Source: Gammaproteobacteria bacterium
GTDB lineage: Bacteria; Pseudomonadota; Gammaproteobacteria; Pseudomonadales; Azotimanducaceae
Direction: 5' to 3'
Length of the DNA: 64,000 nt
Assembly: GCA_009842245.1 (NCBI GenBank)
Contig: VYFT01000021.1
Coordinates: forward strand, 1 to 64,000
The translations under genes and the position numbers were made by a program. A model generated the notes under the pieces. It made no database searches and was not told the DNA's origin. It saw only the letters and a program-made list of their open reading frames with translations. Within the stretch, counting starts at the first letter, position 1. Each line of letters starts with the position of its first letter. This document shows, piece after piece, positions 1 through 10,668 of this stretch.

Positions 1-2
1 GT

Positions 3-3000
3 GTAATTCCAATGCTTGGTGTCATCAGTCCGCGCTACATCATGTCTCTGCTAGGAAGTAGCTTTATCGGGTTGTTTTGTATAGGGGCACTACTTCTCAC
101 TTTCGATCAGATCAAACGAGATGAAACTGATCAAATTCACGAGGTCGTAAGTTCGAAACCGCCGAACAATTTGGAACTGTTGTTGGGTCGATTGTTCGGT
201 GCTACGATGACTATGGTTATTCCCATGCTCCTCTTCCTTTTCGCTGCCTTGATTTACGGGGTAATCTCCGATTTGTTCTCAATTCCATTTGGTGAGCCAA
301 TCGAAATTTGGAGCGTTGTTTCATTAATTTTCCTCGATATAGTCCCCAATTTTCTGTTCTTCGGAAGCCTACTGATTCTCTTATCGTCGCTGCTCAAATT
401 TAGACTGTTGGCACTACTTCTCACCTTATGTAGCCTCTTTCTTCTATTCTGGCTAAACGGCAGGATATCTCTTAGTGTCTCAAGTCCAATTCAAACAGTT
501 TCAGGTAACGTGCTTTTTCCATCGGAGCTCATACCGACACTGTTCACGCCAATCACTTTGTTTAATCGAATCGCTCTTCTGTTCCTGTCTTTTGGATTCC
601 TGTATTGGAGCTCCAGTGTCGGTTCGCGAATTACGCGTTCAAGTTCCAAAGAACTGATGTGGGGTAGCCTTTCCTTTGTTCTCGGAGTGTTGCTAGTCGT
701 AACCATGTTCGGCATTCAGACTATAAGGCACAAAGAAGTCGAAACCTGGGTCAGAGTGCACAACGAGGAATTTGCTCCCAGTGCATTCCCAGACATACAT
801 CAGATTCGAGGTCGAGTTGATATCTATCCTGGTCGATCACTTTCTCTCGATCTCGCATTAGATGTGAGCCTCGACGCGGATTCAACGGATGACTACATAC
901 TGCTTTCGCTAAATCCCGGTTACCAGATCTCACGGTTATCTGTTGCTGGGGAAAAAGTTAACAATCATGATTTTCAACATGGGTTACTGAAGATTCCTCG
1001 GCAGTTCTTCAATTCTGACGTGACGACAGTCGAACTCTCCGCCAAGGGGCATCCAGATCGTCGATTTGCTTATCTGGACTCCGTGGACACACTCGCCAAA
1101 ATTTCTGGGCCGGATGTACGACAACTACGTCAGCTTGGGACACAGAATTCCATCTTTCATCCCGATTTTGTGGCCCTAGTCCCTGGAATCAAGTGGTACC
1201 CGACATCAGGTACAGCCACGAATGAAGATGCCTGGGAAGTTCGAGAAAGAGACTTCTTTACACTCGATATTGAAGTATCTGTACCAAGAAACTGGCTCGT
1301 AGCGGGACCCGCGAAACGAGAGTCCCTCGAAGACAAACCACGTACAACATTTAGCTTCCAACAGTCCAGTCCGCTCCCTGAATTTGCCTTAGTCGGATCA
1401 AGGTTTGAATCTGGTTCGATCGAAGTAGAAGGGATCGTCTTCGAAGTGCTATACAGCAAGGCACACCGAAAGACGTTTGAACGATTCGCTCAAATTGCAG
1501 ATAGGATTCGAGAGAGTACGCAATACACCGTGGAAAGGTTTCGAACTCGTGGATTTGTATATCCATACGGTTCTTATTCGTTCGTCGAAGTGCCTTCGAC
1601 ATTACGCGTCTTTGGTGGCGGAGTAACCATGGATACAGTGATGTGCCCACCTGGGATGGTGATGATCCGGGAATCAACACTGCCAACAATTCCTATCGAA
1701 TCCCTACTCGAAGGGAGACGCAGAGAATGGTTAGATCAGCCTGACTTCACCGAACTAGATTGGATCGCGTGGCAGTTTGGATCAATTAGGACATATCTAA
1801 CCCAACCGATGTTTGAGAGCAATATTGACTTTGGCTTTTTTCAAAGTCTGCTTGGACAACAAATTGGTGTGACTGGTGACGGAGCACGAACACTCCGTAT
1901 GTTCATAGACACCTTGCTTGAATCTTTCTTCCCTAGCGTCGATGCCAGCTTTGATTTTTACATCGCGATGGACCGAGAGCTGTTGAACTTAGCAAGCATC
2001 AATCCTCTAGACATTCTTGTGACTACACTAAACGGAGACTTGACGAACTTACCTGAAAGAATGCATAAGGTCAAGCAAAAGTTCTACGAATCACCCGATG
2101 TTCAGAGTCTAGTGGAATCTGCGAGTGTGTATGATCCAATACAAGGAGAGAACAGAATTCTTAAATTACGGGCGATGCAAACACGCATCGAGCAAGTTGC
2201 TAAGTATCTCTTTGATGTAAAAGGCACTGACACTATGGCACCGATCGCTATAGATATGTCCAACGAGTTTCGTGGTAAGAGCGTTGACTTCAAAGACTTT
2301 CTAGACGTTTTGAACGAACAGGGCATCGGTTCGGCGGATCTAGGTGGAGATTTATTTAAAAGTGCCGGGTTACCAGGGTTTATCGCTGCCGATCCATCTT
2401 CAAAAGAGTTGGAAACTGATGATCGACCTAAATACCTGACCTCCATCTTAATACAGAACGGCGAACCTGTTTCAGGACCCGTGCGACTTGCATTAAAGTA
2501 TCAAAATTCCTGGGGGTTTTTTCATGGGCAATCTTTAACACCTATTTTGGTAGGAGCAAATCAATCTCTATACGTTGAGATCGAGAGTCTGAATCCTGTT
2601 CAACAAGTATGGGTGCAACCCTATCTCTCGTTAAACCGCATGAATATTCGAGCAGACCTGCCGACGTCCGCGGAGTTGCAAGAGCTTGAATTCATTCGGG
2701 ACGAGTTACCGTCCATTACATTGATTGAAGAGAGAGAGAATCTGGAACAGGGAGACGCCTCAATCACGATAGATGATCTTGATCCTGGTTTTTCGATTGT
2801 CGACCACCGTCGTAAGAGTGAGCTTGATAATGCTTTCGTGCAGTTTTTTCAACGATTATTTAGTCCATCAGAAATTCAAATGGACCATGGTTTGCCCGCG
2901 TATCAATTATTAGGATCACATTGGCAACGGGAAGAATGGTTGCGAACCACGGATCCAACTGCTTTTGGTAGGTATAGGCGTACTTTCGTATTGTCCAAAG

Positions 3001-3365
3001 GAGGAGAAGGATTAGCATTTGCAAAGTTTTCGACTAAGTTACCAAGTTTCGGTGAATGGCAGCTGGAGTACTTTCTTCCCGAGGGATTTTTCTATGAAGA
3101 AAGACAGTATCGAGGGAGTCGAAGCATTTCCTCAACATCGATCCAAAAAGGGACGGTGAACCTTGAAATTAAAAATGGCTCGACATCGCTCTCGCGCTCC
3201 TTGGATGTCTCAAATTTAGAGTCGGGTTGGCACGTCATAGGAGACTTTGAATTGATTGAGGCAGAAGTTGATGTTCTGATTTCTGACAAAACAGACAACA
3301 CGTACGTGAACGTACTCGCGGATGCTATTCGCTGGACGCCGATCGAGAAAGAAGACGAAGAATGA
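3..3365 (+). CDS. Giant ABC-2-type membrane protein with M1-peptidase-like and golvesin-like domains (copy 1, 5' partial)
   Basis: The frame is already open at the window edge. The residues before the first ATG at 12 match the paralog beginning at 7147, so about 55 N-terminal residues lie outside. The first ~240 visible residues hold several hydrophobic segments and the motif TFDQIKRDE...EVVSSKP shared by all tandem copies, as in ABC-2 permease domains. An extracytoplasmic region of ~870 residues follows. Its PGIKWYPTSG and YPYGSYSFVEVPSTLRVFGG motifs resemble the M1-aminopeptidase part of ABC permease/M1 fusions, but I see no HExxH. The last ~200 residues (DDLDPGFSIV ... ADAIRWTP) look like a golvesin C-terminal-type beta domain as in xanthan lyases. 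Family assignment is from memory. No ABC ATPase is visible here. Substrate and function are unknown. Confidence 0.8.
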   Translation, partial: VIPMLGVISPRYIMSLLGSSFIGLFCIGALLLTFDQIKRDETDQIHEVVSSKPPNNLELLLGRLFGATMTMVIPMLLFLFAALIYGVISDLFSIPFGEPIEIWSVVSLIFLDIVPNFLFFGSLLILLSSLLKFRLLALLLTLCSLFLLFWLNGRISLSVSSPIQTVSGNVLFPSELIPTLFTPITLFNRIALLFLSFGFLYWSSSVGSRITRSSSKELMWGSLSFVLGVLLVVTMFGIQTIRHKEVETWVRVHNEEFAPSAFPDIHQIRGRVDIYPGRSLSLDLALDVSLDADSTDDYILLSLNPGYQISRLSVAGEKVNNHDFQHGLLKIPRQFFNSDVTTVELSAKGHPDRRFAYLDSVDTLAKISGPDVRQLRQLGTQNSIFHPDFVALVPGIKWYPTSGTATNEDAWEVRERDFFTLDIEVSVPRNWLVAGPAKRESLEDKPRTTFSFQQSSPLPEFALVGSRFESGSIEVEGIVFEVLYSKAHRKTFERFAQIADRIRESTQYTVERFRTRGFVYPYGSYSFVEVPSTLRVFGGGVTMDTVMCPPGMVMIRESTLPTIPIESLLEGRRREWLDQPDFTELDWIAWQFGSIRTYLTQPMFESNIDFGFFQSLLGQQIGVTGDGARTLRMFIDTLLESFFPSVDASFDFYIAMDRELLNLASINPLDILVTTLNGDLTNLPERMHKVKQKFYESPDVQSLVESASVYDPIQGENRILKLRAMQTRIEQVAKYLFDVKGTDTMAPIAIDMSNEFRGKSVDFKDFLDVLNEQGIGSADLGGDLFKSAGLPGFIAADPSSKELETDDRPKYLTSILIQNGEPVSGPVRLALKYQNSWGFFHGQSLTPILVGANQSLYVEIESLNPVQQVWVQPYLSLNRMNIRADLPTSAELQELEFIRDELPSITLIEERENLEQGDASITIDDLDPGFSIVDHRRKSELDNAFVQFFQRLFSPSEIQMDHGLPAYQLLGSHWQREEWLRTTDPTAFGRYRRTFVLSKGGEGLAFAKFSTKLPSFGEWQLEYFLPEGFFYEERQYRGSRSISSTSIQKGTVNLEIKNGSTSLSRSLDVSNLESGWHVIGDFELIEAEVDVLISDKTDNTYVNVLADAIRWTPIEKEDEE

Positions 3366-3489
3366 ATGAGATGGGACTCATACCCCATCGTGAATCCAGT
3401 TTATACTATCGGATGTACTGTTTGGAGTTACACTACACTAGCAATGGGAGAGGCTTAGAAATTCAGTTGTAAATCTATGTAGAGGATAT

Positions 3490-3603
3490 ATAAACATCAA
3501 TACGATTTGGTGCATAGCACTTCACGAGATACGCACTCTTCAAAGACTACTGCGTACCCACATCTTCGTTTGGGTAGCCATTTGTATCAGTATAGCCTAC
3601 TTC
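3490..3603 (+). other. Conserved in-frame N-terminal coding extension of copy 2 lacking a canonical start codon
   Basis: Reading 3490-3603 in the frame of the downstream gene gives TIWCIALHEIRTLQRLLRTH followed by a hydrophobic stretch. This closely matches residues 6-45 of copy 3 (IIWYVALHEMRTLRKLLRTH). The ATG of copy 3 aligns with ATA at 3490. The frame closes upstream at a TAG (3439-3441), and no ATG, GTG or TTG occurs before 3604. AGAGGA at 3481-3486 looks like a ribosome binding site; it is 3 bases from ATA and 9 bases from ATC at 3496. Either a rare start (ATA, ATC or ATT) is used, the start was mutated and translation begins at TTG 3604, or there is a sequencing error. Confidence 0.75.
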
Positions 3604-6600
3604 TTGTTGGTGACCTTATCTCACATGCACGACGGCAGCGGAATTCCCATACTCAGCGTCATTAGTCCTCGGTACATCACTTCCTTTTTAGGTGGTAGCT
3701 TTATTGCGCTGTTTTGCGTTGGAGTCTTGCTTCTTACTTTCGATCAGATCAAACGAGAGGAAAACACTCGCATCCACGAAGTGATGAACTCCAAGCCAAC
3801 GACCGATTTAGAAATTTTCGCAGGAAGACTGATAGGTCTTTCCCTTACGGTCGCTGTCCCCATGCTCATTTTCCTGTTCGCGATCATGACATACGGGATG
3901 ATTGCCGACGTATTTTCGCTTAAGTTCGGAGAACCGATTGAATTTTGGAGCGCGGTCTCGTTTGTGTTTCTTGACATTGCCCCTAACTTCGTTTTCTTTG
4001 GGAGTCTCGTGATCCTCCTCTCATTGTTGTTGAGATCGAGACTCTTAGCACTACTTCTGACCTTGGGAGGCTTATTCGGATTGTTCTGGCTTAATAGCCG
4101 TCTTTCACTGAACGTGTCCAGACCATTGCAAACAGTGACAGGAAACGTACTGTTCCCATCTGAACTCGTGCCTACTCTTCTAACGCCGATGATCGTGTTT
4201 AATCGAATCGCACTGTTGTTGATGGGAGCTGGGTTTCTATATTGGTCTTCCTGTCTTGTATCACGGATAACAGCCTCGCGTTCTAAAGAACTTGGAGTAG
4301 GTAGTCTAAGCTTTGTGTTCGGTTTGTTAGTGATTGGAACGATGTTCGGGATACAAAGTCTCGAACACAATCGCATAAACCAGTGGGTTGCGGTGCACGA
4401 CGCACACTTCGACCCAAGTGCTTTTCCTGACGTGCATCAAATCGCAGGGGATGTAGACATCAAACCAGGACGCTCCCTCTATCTTGAATTCACTCTCGAT
4501 GTAAGTGTCGATAAAAATGGAGACAGCGATTTCATTCTGTTTTCGCTAAATCCGGGTTACACAATCTCGCACTTGGCGGTGAGCGGTATCCAAATATCCG
4601 ATCATGAATTTAAGCATGGTTTGCTAAAGATTCCACGGCGCTACTTCGAATCCGATTTAAGCAAACTTGAACTAACTGCGACAGGTCGTCCCGACAGTCG
4701 ATTCGCCTATCTGGACACCGTCGACACACTCTCCAGAATCGTTGGCCCAAACGTTCGACAGGTACGGCAACTTGGAACGGAAAACGCCATCTTTCGTTCA
4801 AATTTTGTGGTGCTCTCACCGGGTATTAAGTGGTACCCCACATCGGGTACCTCGACGAATGAAAATGCTTGGGAACTTCGTAAGAAAGACTTCTTTACGC
4901 TCAATATTGACGTCTCTGTTCCACGACGCTGGCTTGTAGCAGGACCAGCGATACGCGAGACTTTGGACGACGACAAAAGAGCAAAGTATCGTTTTCAGCA
5001 ATCCAACCCTATTCCAGAGTTTGCGTTGGTGGGTTCCCGGTTTAAGTCAGCCACCATCAAAGCAGAAGGAATTTCGTTTGAGTTGTTGTACGCCCCAGTG
5101 CATCGAAAACAGTTTGAACAATTCGCTCATCTAGGCGAATACATTCGTGAAAGGATTAAATGGAGACTTGATACTATACGCCGTCAGGGTTTTGATTACC
5201 CCTACGGGTCTTTCTCTTTGATAGAAGTACCTTCGACTCTCCGTGTTTTCGGGGGCGGATTAGAGATGGCTTCAGTCATGAGTCCTCCAGCTATGGTGAT
5301 GCTTCGAGAATCAACCATGCCTACCACTACGATACAGAAGAACTTTGAAGGAAATCGGCAAGAGGTGATTGAAGAGTATAACTTTACTGAAGAAGACTAT
5401 GACGGAATGATCGTTGACTCGATTGGTGCATACCTAGGGCATCCATCGTTTGAGAGTAGTCTTTCACTCGGATTGTCTCGAAGCTTACACATGCATCAAT
5501 CCAGTGCTACGGGTGAGGGTGCGTACGCTCTCAATACTCTGATGGACCTTCTGGTTAAATCGTTGTCAGTCTATTTCGATGCGAGTTTTGACTTTCAGCT
5601 CGCGTCGGACGCTACGATTTTTAACTTCAGTAGCATAGATCCAATTGCGATAGTGAGGTCGTTCTTTAGCGATGAACGCGGGGGAAACGTTCCATTCGAT
5701 GTCATACGGAAACTCCATAGCATGCACAATGCGTCGGACGTATGGGACACCGTACCTACCGTGACACTATTTACGCAAGTCGATGGCATGAATAGCTTTC
5801 TTAAAATGCGCGCTTTGACGTTGCGTACGGAACGGTTTGAACAACTCCTTAGAGATTCTCTTGGATCCAGCAATGTCCCACCTCTCTTGTTAGATTTGAA
5901 CAATAGAATTCGCGGGAAAACCTTTAAATTTGAGGAATTCAAAGCGGTCGTTGCTGAGCACGGTGTAGATTTAACTAGTTTAGCCAGTGAATTGATGCGC
6001 ACGGGGGACTTACCGGGATTTCTTGCGACCAATCCATCCATGCGGCAGTTAGAAAATCTCGAACAACCCAAATACGAAACTACCTTCACATTACAAAACA
6101 ATGAACACGTACCTGGACCTGTAAAACTCTCCCTGACGTACCAAAATGGAGACGACTTTCTAATACGTTATATGAGCCAGACTCGACCTTCTTTACTCAC
6201 AACGTTGGTTGGGGCGAAGCAGTCTCTGCAAGTCGTAGTTGAGAGTGCGAATCCAGTACAACAAATATTAGTCGCACCCTATCTGTCACTAAATCGTGTG
6301 AACCTACGTTTAGACCTACCGGAGTCCGATCATTTTCGAGCACAAGCGCTCGTCAGTGACGACAAGCCATTTATCAAGTCAATTACAGAAATCGATCATT
6401 TACCCGAAGATTTAAACACATCAATCACGATTGATGATCTTGATCCGGGATTCTCCATAGTAGAGCTCGGTAGAACTTCTGTTTCGACTAACGTGTTCTC
6501 GAAATTTTTTCGCAGACTCGTAGGTACCGAGGAAGTTCCCATGGATCAAGGATTACCGCAATATTCTTTGTTTGATTACCCATCACAAACTGGTTGGCAT

Positions 6601-7017
6601 CGACGGACGGACCCCTCAGCGTATGGGAGGTATCGTCACACGTTTGCGATAGTGGATAGGGGGGACGGACGTGCGTTAGCGAAATTCCACGCCAAACTTC
6701 CCAGTGCCGGGAAATGGTTGCTGGAGTACCATCTTCCAAAAACACGCTTCTATGAAGAAATTGATGCTTTAGGATCTGGTGGTTCGAAAACCGTAGGGGT
6801 TCGCGTCGGTACCTTCTATCTTGAAGTTCGTAATGGCTCGACGACCACGTCTAAAACACTAGACGCACCTAGCTTGACTCCGGGTTGGCAATCTATTGGC
6901 ACCATAGATTTGGCCGAGGAAGAAGTCGATGTTTTAGTGTCGAACAAGACTGATGGTCTATACCTAAACGTTTTCGCGGACGCTATTCGATGGACCCCTG
7001 TCGAAACCGACGAATGA
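3604..7017 (+). CDS. Giant ABC-2-type membrane protein with M1-peptidase-like and golvesin-like domains (copy 2)
   Basis: This is the second tandem paralog, with the same order: membrane domain, M1-like extracytoplasmic region, golvesin-like C-terminus (DDLDPGFSIVELG ... ADAIRWTPVE). The first usable canonical start is TTG at 3604, but that removes most of the first membrane segment. Conserved coding sequence continues in frame upstream to 3490 without ATG, GTG or TTG (see separate entry). No HExxH is seen after the conserved EVPSTLRVFGGG motif. The gene follows copy 1 after a short intergenic region and is followed by copy 3 after 123 bases. Similar intergenic tails after copies 2 and 3 point to tandem duplication. 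Function unknown. Confidence 0.8.
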   Translation: MLVTLSHMHDGSGIPILSVISPRYITSFLGGSFIALFCVGVLLLTFDQIKREENTRIHEVMNSKPTTDLEIFAGRLIGLSLTVAVPMLIFLFAIMTYGMIADVFSLKFGEPIEFWSAVSFVFLDIAPNFVFFGSLVILLSLLLRSRLLALLLTLGGLFGLFWLNSRLSLNVSRPLQTVTGNVLFPSELVPTLLTPMIVFNRIALLLMGAGFLYWSSCLVSRITASRSKELGVGSLSFVFGLLVIGTMFGIQSLEHNRINQWVAVHDAHFDPSAFPDVHQIAGDVDIKPGRSLYLEFTLDVSVDKNGDSDFILFSLNPGYTISHLAVSGIQISDHEFKHGLLKIPRRYFESDLSKLELTATGRPDSRFAYLDTVDTLSRIVGPNVRQVRQLGTENAIFRSNFVVLSPGIKWYPTSGTSTNENAWELRKKDFFTLNIDVSVPRRWLVAGPAIRETLDDDKRAKYRFQQSNPIPEFALVGSRFKSATIKAEGISFELLYAPVHRKQFEQFAHLGEYIRERIKWRLDTIRRQGFDYPYGSFSLIEVPSTLRVFGGGLEMASVMSPPAMVMLRESTMPTTTIQKNFEGNRQEVIEEYNFTEEDYDGMIVDSIGAYLGHPSFESSLSLGLSRSLHMHQSSATGEGAYALNTLMDLLVKSLSVYFDASFDFQLASDATIFNFSSIDPIAIVRSFFSDERGGNVPFDVIRKLHSMHNASDVWDTVPTVTLFTQVDGMNSFLKMRALTLRTERFEQLLRDSLGSSNVPPLLLDLNNRIRGKTFKFEEFKAVVAEHGVDLTSLASELMRTGDLPGFLATNPSMRQLENLEQPKYETTFTLQNNEHVPGPVKLSLTYQNGDDFLIRYMSQTRPSLLTTLVGAKQSLQVVVESANPVQQILVAPYLSLNRVNLRLDLPESDHFRAQALVSDDKPFIKSITEIDHLPEDLNTSITIDDLDPGFSIVELGRTSVSTNVFSKFFRRLVGTEEVPMDQGLPQYSLFDYPSQTGWHRRTDPSAYGRYRHTFAIVDRGDGRALAKFHAKLPSAGKWLLEYHLPKTRFYEEIDALGSGGSKTVGVRVGTFYLEVRNGSTTTSKTLDAPSLTPGWQSIGTIDLAEEEVDVLVSNKTDGLYLNVFADAIRWTPVETDE

Positions 7018-7146
7018 AGGCGACAGACGAGTGACAGATAGACCTGATGAACCTGTATGCTTGTACTATTAAAGTAATGTGCTTTGGTTGTTTAAATACC
7101 GAAGAATCTCGCTAGGAGTCCAGTCCTTAACCAAGGTATAGTGATT

Positions 7147-10100
7147 ATGGACGGAAAGATTATTTGGTACGTTGCGTTACATGAAATGCGTACGCTTCGA
7201 AAGTTATTGCGCACACATATCTTCACTCTTGCTGCCTTGTTCATTTGCACATGTTATTTTTTGGCTATCACAATAGCCCATATGCAAGAAGGGACTGAAA
7301 TTCCAATGTTTAGTGCGATTAGCCCCCGGTACGCTATGTCTTTGCTGAGTGGCAGCTTCCTCGCTCTTTTTTGCACTGGGATTTTGTTGCTGACATTCGA
7401 TCAAGTGAAACGCGATGAAATTACTCGCATCCACGAAGTCGTGAGCTCCAAACCGGCGACAAATTTCGAAATGTTTATCGGACGCTTGTTAGGCGTGTCG
7501 ACAACAATGGCCATCCCAATACTCTTCTTCCTCTTGTCGGTCATGACATATGGCTTGATCGCTGACAAATTTTCCATCAAGTTCGGTGAACCGGTCGAAT
7601 TTTGGAGTGTCGTCTCGTTTGTTTTGCTTGATATGTTTCCAAATTTCCTATTTTTCGGAAGTTTAGTAGTACTTTTTTCATCGTTGTTCAAGTCACGAAT
7701 GTTAGCAATGCTACTCACTCTAAGTGGGCTGATCGCGATATTTTGGATAAACAGTCGTTTGCCTCTCCACCTATCCAAACCCATGCAAACAGTCACAGGG
7801 AACGTACTGTTCCCTTCCGAATTGACACCCGAAGTCTTTACTCCGGTAACTCTATTCAATCGCGTTGCACTCATCTCAATGTCTCTCGGAATGTTGCATT
7901 GGGCTTCTAATTTTGTCGCGCGAGTGGTGCCGTCTAGGTCGAAAAATCTTGTCGTCGGTGGTCTGTCACTCGGATTTGGACTAGTATTGATTGCGACCAT
8001 GTTTGGTGCGCAAGCTTTTGAAAACAATCGAATCAACCGATGGGTTGAGGTGCATGACGAACACTTCAATCCTAGTGTTTTTCCTGACGTGCACCACATT
8101 CGAGGGAGTGTTGAAATCAAGCCCGGACGAACACTCACTTTAGATCTCAAGTTAGATGTGACCGTCGATGTCAATCAAGACACCGATTTCATATTGTTTT
8201 CGCTTAATCCCAGCTACCACATTTCGAATCTGGCTGTAGGCGGTGTGAACGTCAACGATCATAAATTTAAACACGGCTTACTGAAGATTCCACAACGCTA
8301 TTTCAACTCTGATGTGAACGAACTTGCGATAACGGCTAAAGGTCGTCCCAACAGTCGATTTGCCTATCTGGACACAGTCAGTACTCTCTCCAAAGTCATT
8401 GGACCAGACGTTCGACAGTTGCGACAACTTGGAACGGAAAACGCAATTTTTCATCCCAGTTTTGTATTACTTTCACCGGGAATTAAATGGTACCCGACAT
8501 CAGGCACCGCGACGAATGAAGATGCTTGGGAACTTCGCAAACGAGACTTCTTTACCCTCAATGTTGACGTCTCAGTTCCACGCCGTTGGCTAGTAGCAGG
8601 ACCAGCGAAACGGGAGACTCTGGACGGAGGCAAACGAGCAAAGTACCGTTTCGAGCAATCCAATCCGATTCCAGAATTTGCACTAGTGGGTTCTAGGTTC
8701 GAGTCAGCCTCAATCGAAGTAGAAGGAATTTCCTTTGAGTGTCTCTACGCTGAATCGCACCGACGTAAATTTGAATGGTTCTCAATAGAACCGGACGAGG
8801 TAATTCGGCAACGGATTACTTGGAAAATCAATGAATTACGTGATGTTGGGTTCGAGTACCCCTACGGGTCGTTTACTTTAGTCGAAGTACCCTCAACTCT
8901 CCGCGTTTTTGGTGGAGGATTAGAATTGGATACGGTGATGCATCCGCCCGGCCTCGTCATGATCCGAGAGTCAACGCTACCAACGACTAGAGTAGACTTG
9001 GCCTTTGAAGGTACGCGCGAAGAGATCATGGAACAATTCAATATGACCGAACTGGCTTTTTCAAGGTTTGAAGTCGAATCAATGAACTATTACTTAGAAG
9101 ATCCAATGTTCGAGAGTAACTACAACATTGGTTTCTATCGGAGCTTACATATCCAGCAAACCGGTGCAACGGGGGATGGTGCGCGCGCGCTCAACTATCT
9201 GGTGGACGTTTTGACTCGAAGTAGGTTCATGAGTGCTAATACCAAATTTGACTTCGAAACTTCACGAGACCGGAATATTTTGAACTTAATCAGTGTCGAC
9301 CCAATTCAACGATTGAGTTCTATCGACGAAAGTTACTTTCGAAACATTTCAGAAGAAATGCTATTGAAGCAACAGGTAATTTCCAACTCACCCGATGTTT
9401 GGGACGCAGCGTCAACACTCGATTTGTACAGCACAGTGTCTGACGAGAACCGCGTACAGAAACATCGCGGGCTGAAGTTTCGCACTCAACGGCTCGCACA
9501 ACTACTACAAGATGCCCTTGGAAGAGACAACACCGCGCTCTTTGTAGTAGATTTGACAAATCGATTTCGTGGAAAAACGTTTACGTTTAAGCAGTTTGAG
9601 GACGTGTTGGATGATCACGGTATCAATCTTTCAGAACTCGCGGGAGATCTGATCAGTTCAGAGAACTTACCGGGAATTTTGGTTTCCGATCCATCGTTAG
9701 CGCAATCGGAAGAAGATGAGCAACCTATATACACAAGTAACTTTGTTCTCAAAAACGGAGAACCGGTATCTGGACCGGTAAAACTTTCGCTAACATTCCA
9801 AAATCGAAAAGATCAATTTGGACATTCAGTTCCACCTATTCCCCTTCGCCCAATATTGGTTGGAGCGAATCAATCTCTAAGAATAGAAATTGAAAGTTCA
9901 AATCCAGTGCAATATGTTTGGGTGGAACCATATCTCTCACTGAACCGTATGAATCTGCGCGTCGATATGCCTGAATCTGACCAATTAGTTGAGCAAGAAT
10001 TCATACCTGATACCGAACCTTCAATCAAATCGATCACGGTAATCGAGCAGATCGAAAATACTGTGAACACCTCAATCGTTGTTGATGATCTTGATCCGGG

Positions 10101-10668
10101 ATTCTCTATCGTCGAACTTGGTAAGACATCTGATCAAGAAAACGTACTTGCGGATTTCCTTAGCAGATTTCTTGGCACGGAGGAAATCCTGATGGATCAA
10201 GGATTACCCAAATATTCGATGTTCAATCGTTGGAGAATTCGAGGTTGGTCTCGCTGGATAGACCCCACCGCGTTTGGCGTCTACCGGCGTACGTTTGCAA
10301 TCGCTGATATCGGAGATGGTCTCTTTCTTGCGAAATTCAATGCTAAGCTACCTGTTGCAGGGAGCTGGGAGTTGGAATATTTTCTCCCCAAAGGACACTT
10401 CACTGAAGAGTATATGCTTGTTAGATCAGGTAGAGCTACCAGTTCGTACAAGAACGACGGACCGTTGTATATTGAAGTTCGGATCGGTGAAGCAACCACA
10501 AATCACACAGTGGATGTACCAAATTTACTGTCAGGGTGGCAATCCATCGGAACATTTGAAGCACTAGCAGAAGATGTTGATGTCTTGGTGTCAAATAAGT
10601 CGGATAGACGTAGCGTCGATGTCATCGCGGATGCTATTCGCTGGACACCAGTCGAAACAGAAGAGTGA
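7147..10668 (+). CDS. Giant ABC-2-type membrane protein with M1-peptidase-like and golvesin-like domains (copy 3)
   Basis: The most complete copy, 1173 residues from ATG 7147; AAGG at 7133-7136 lies 10 bases upstream. GTG at 7141 is an alternative. Hydrophobic segments lie near residues 24-47, 64-86, 119-143, 156-184, 186-205, 235-258 and 271-292, giving about six or seven membrane passes. Residues ~300-970 are extracytoplasmic: an M1-type N-domain with GRPNSRFAYLD and PGIKWYPTSG, then YPYGSFTLVEVPSTLRVFGG near 573. The region that should carry the M1 zinc site has no HExxH. Residues ~975-1173 are the golvesin-like beta domain. Copy 3 converges on hutI. No ATPase partner is present, so ABC transport is inferred from the membrane domain only. 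Function unknown. Confidence 0.82.
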   Translation: MDGKIIWYVALHEMRTLRKLLRTHIFTLAALFICTCYFLAITIAHMQEGTEIPMFSAISPRYAMSLLSGSFLALFCTGILLLTFDQVKRDEITRIHEVVSSKPATNFEMFIGRLLGVSTTMAIPILFFLLSVMTYGLIADKFSIKFGEPVEFWSVVSFVLLDMFPNFLFFGSLVVLFSSLFKSRMLAMLLTLSGLIAIFWINSRLPLHLSKPMQTVTGNVLFPSELTPEVFTPVTLFNRVALISMSLGMLHWASNFVARVVPSRSKNLVVGGLSLGFGLVLIATMFGAQAFENNRINRWVEVHDEHFNPSVFPDVHHIRGSVEIKPGRTLTLDLKLDVTVDVNQDTDFILFSLNPSYHISNLAVGGVNVNDHKFKHGLLKIPQRYFNSDVNELAITAKGRPNSRFAYLDTVSTLSKVIGPDVRQLRQLGTENAIFHPSFVLLSPGIKWYPTSGTATNEDAWELRKRDFFTLNVDVSVPRRWLVAGPAKRETLDGGKRAKYRFEQSNPIPEFALVGSRFESASIEVEGISFECLYAESHRRKFEWFSIEPDEVIRQRITWKINELRDVGFEYPYGSFTLVEVPSTLRVFGGGLELDTVMHPPGLVMIRESTLPTTRVDLAFEGTREEIMEQFNMTELAFSRFEVESMNYYLEDPMFESNYNIGFYRSLHIQQTGATGDGARALNYLVDVLTRSRFMSANTKFDFETSRDRNILNLISVDPIQRLSSIDESYFRNISEEMLLKQQVISNSPDVWDAASTLDLYSTVSDENRVQKHRGLKFRTQRLAQLLQDALGRDNTALFVVDLTNRFRGKTFTFKQFEDVLDDHGINLSELAGDLISSENLPGILVSDPSLAQSEEDEQPIYTSNFVLKNGEPVSGPVKLSLTFQNRKDQFGHSVPPIPLRPILVGANQSLRIEIESSNPVQYVWVEPYLSLNRMNLRVDMPESDQLVEQEFIPDTEPSIKSITVIEQIENTVNTSIVVDDLDPGFSIVELGKTSDQENVLADFLSRFLGTEEILMDQGLPKYSMFNRWRIRGWSRWIDPTAFGVYRRTFAIADIGDGLFLAKFNAKLPVAGSWELEYFLPKGHFTEEYMLVRSGRATSSYKNDGPLYIEVRIGEATTNHTVDVPNLLSGWQSIGTFEALAEDVDVLVSNKSDRRSVDVIADAIRWTPVETEE

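Noticed and set aside
3370..3389. Hairpin GATGGG/CCCATC after the copy 1 stop
   Set aside because: Six-bp stem with an 8-base loop and no T-run; too weak to call a terminator.
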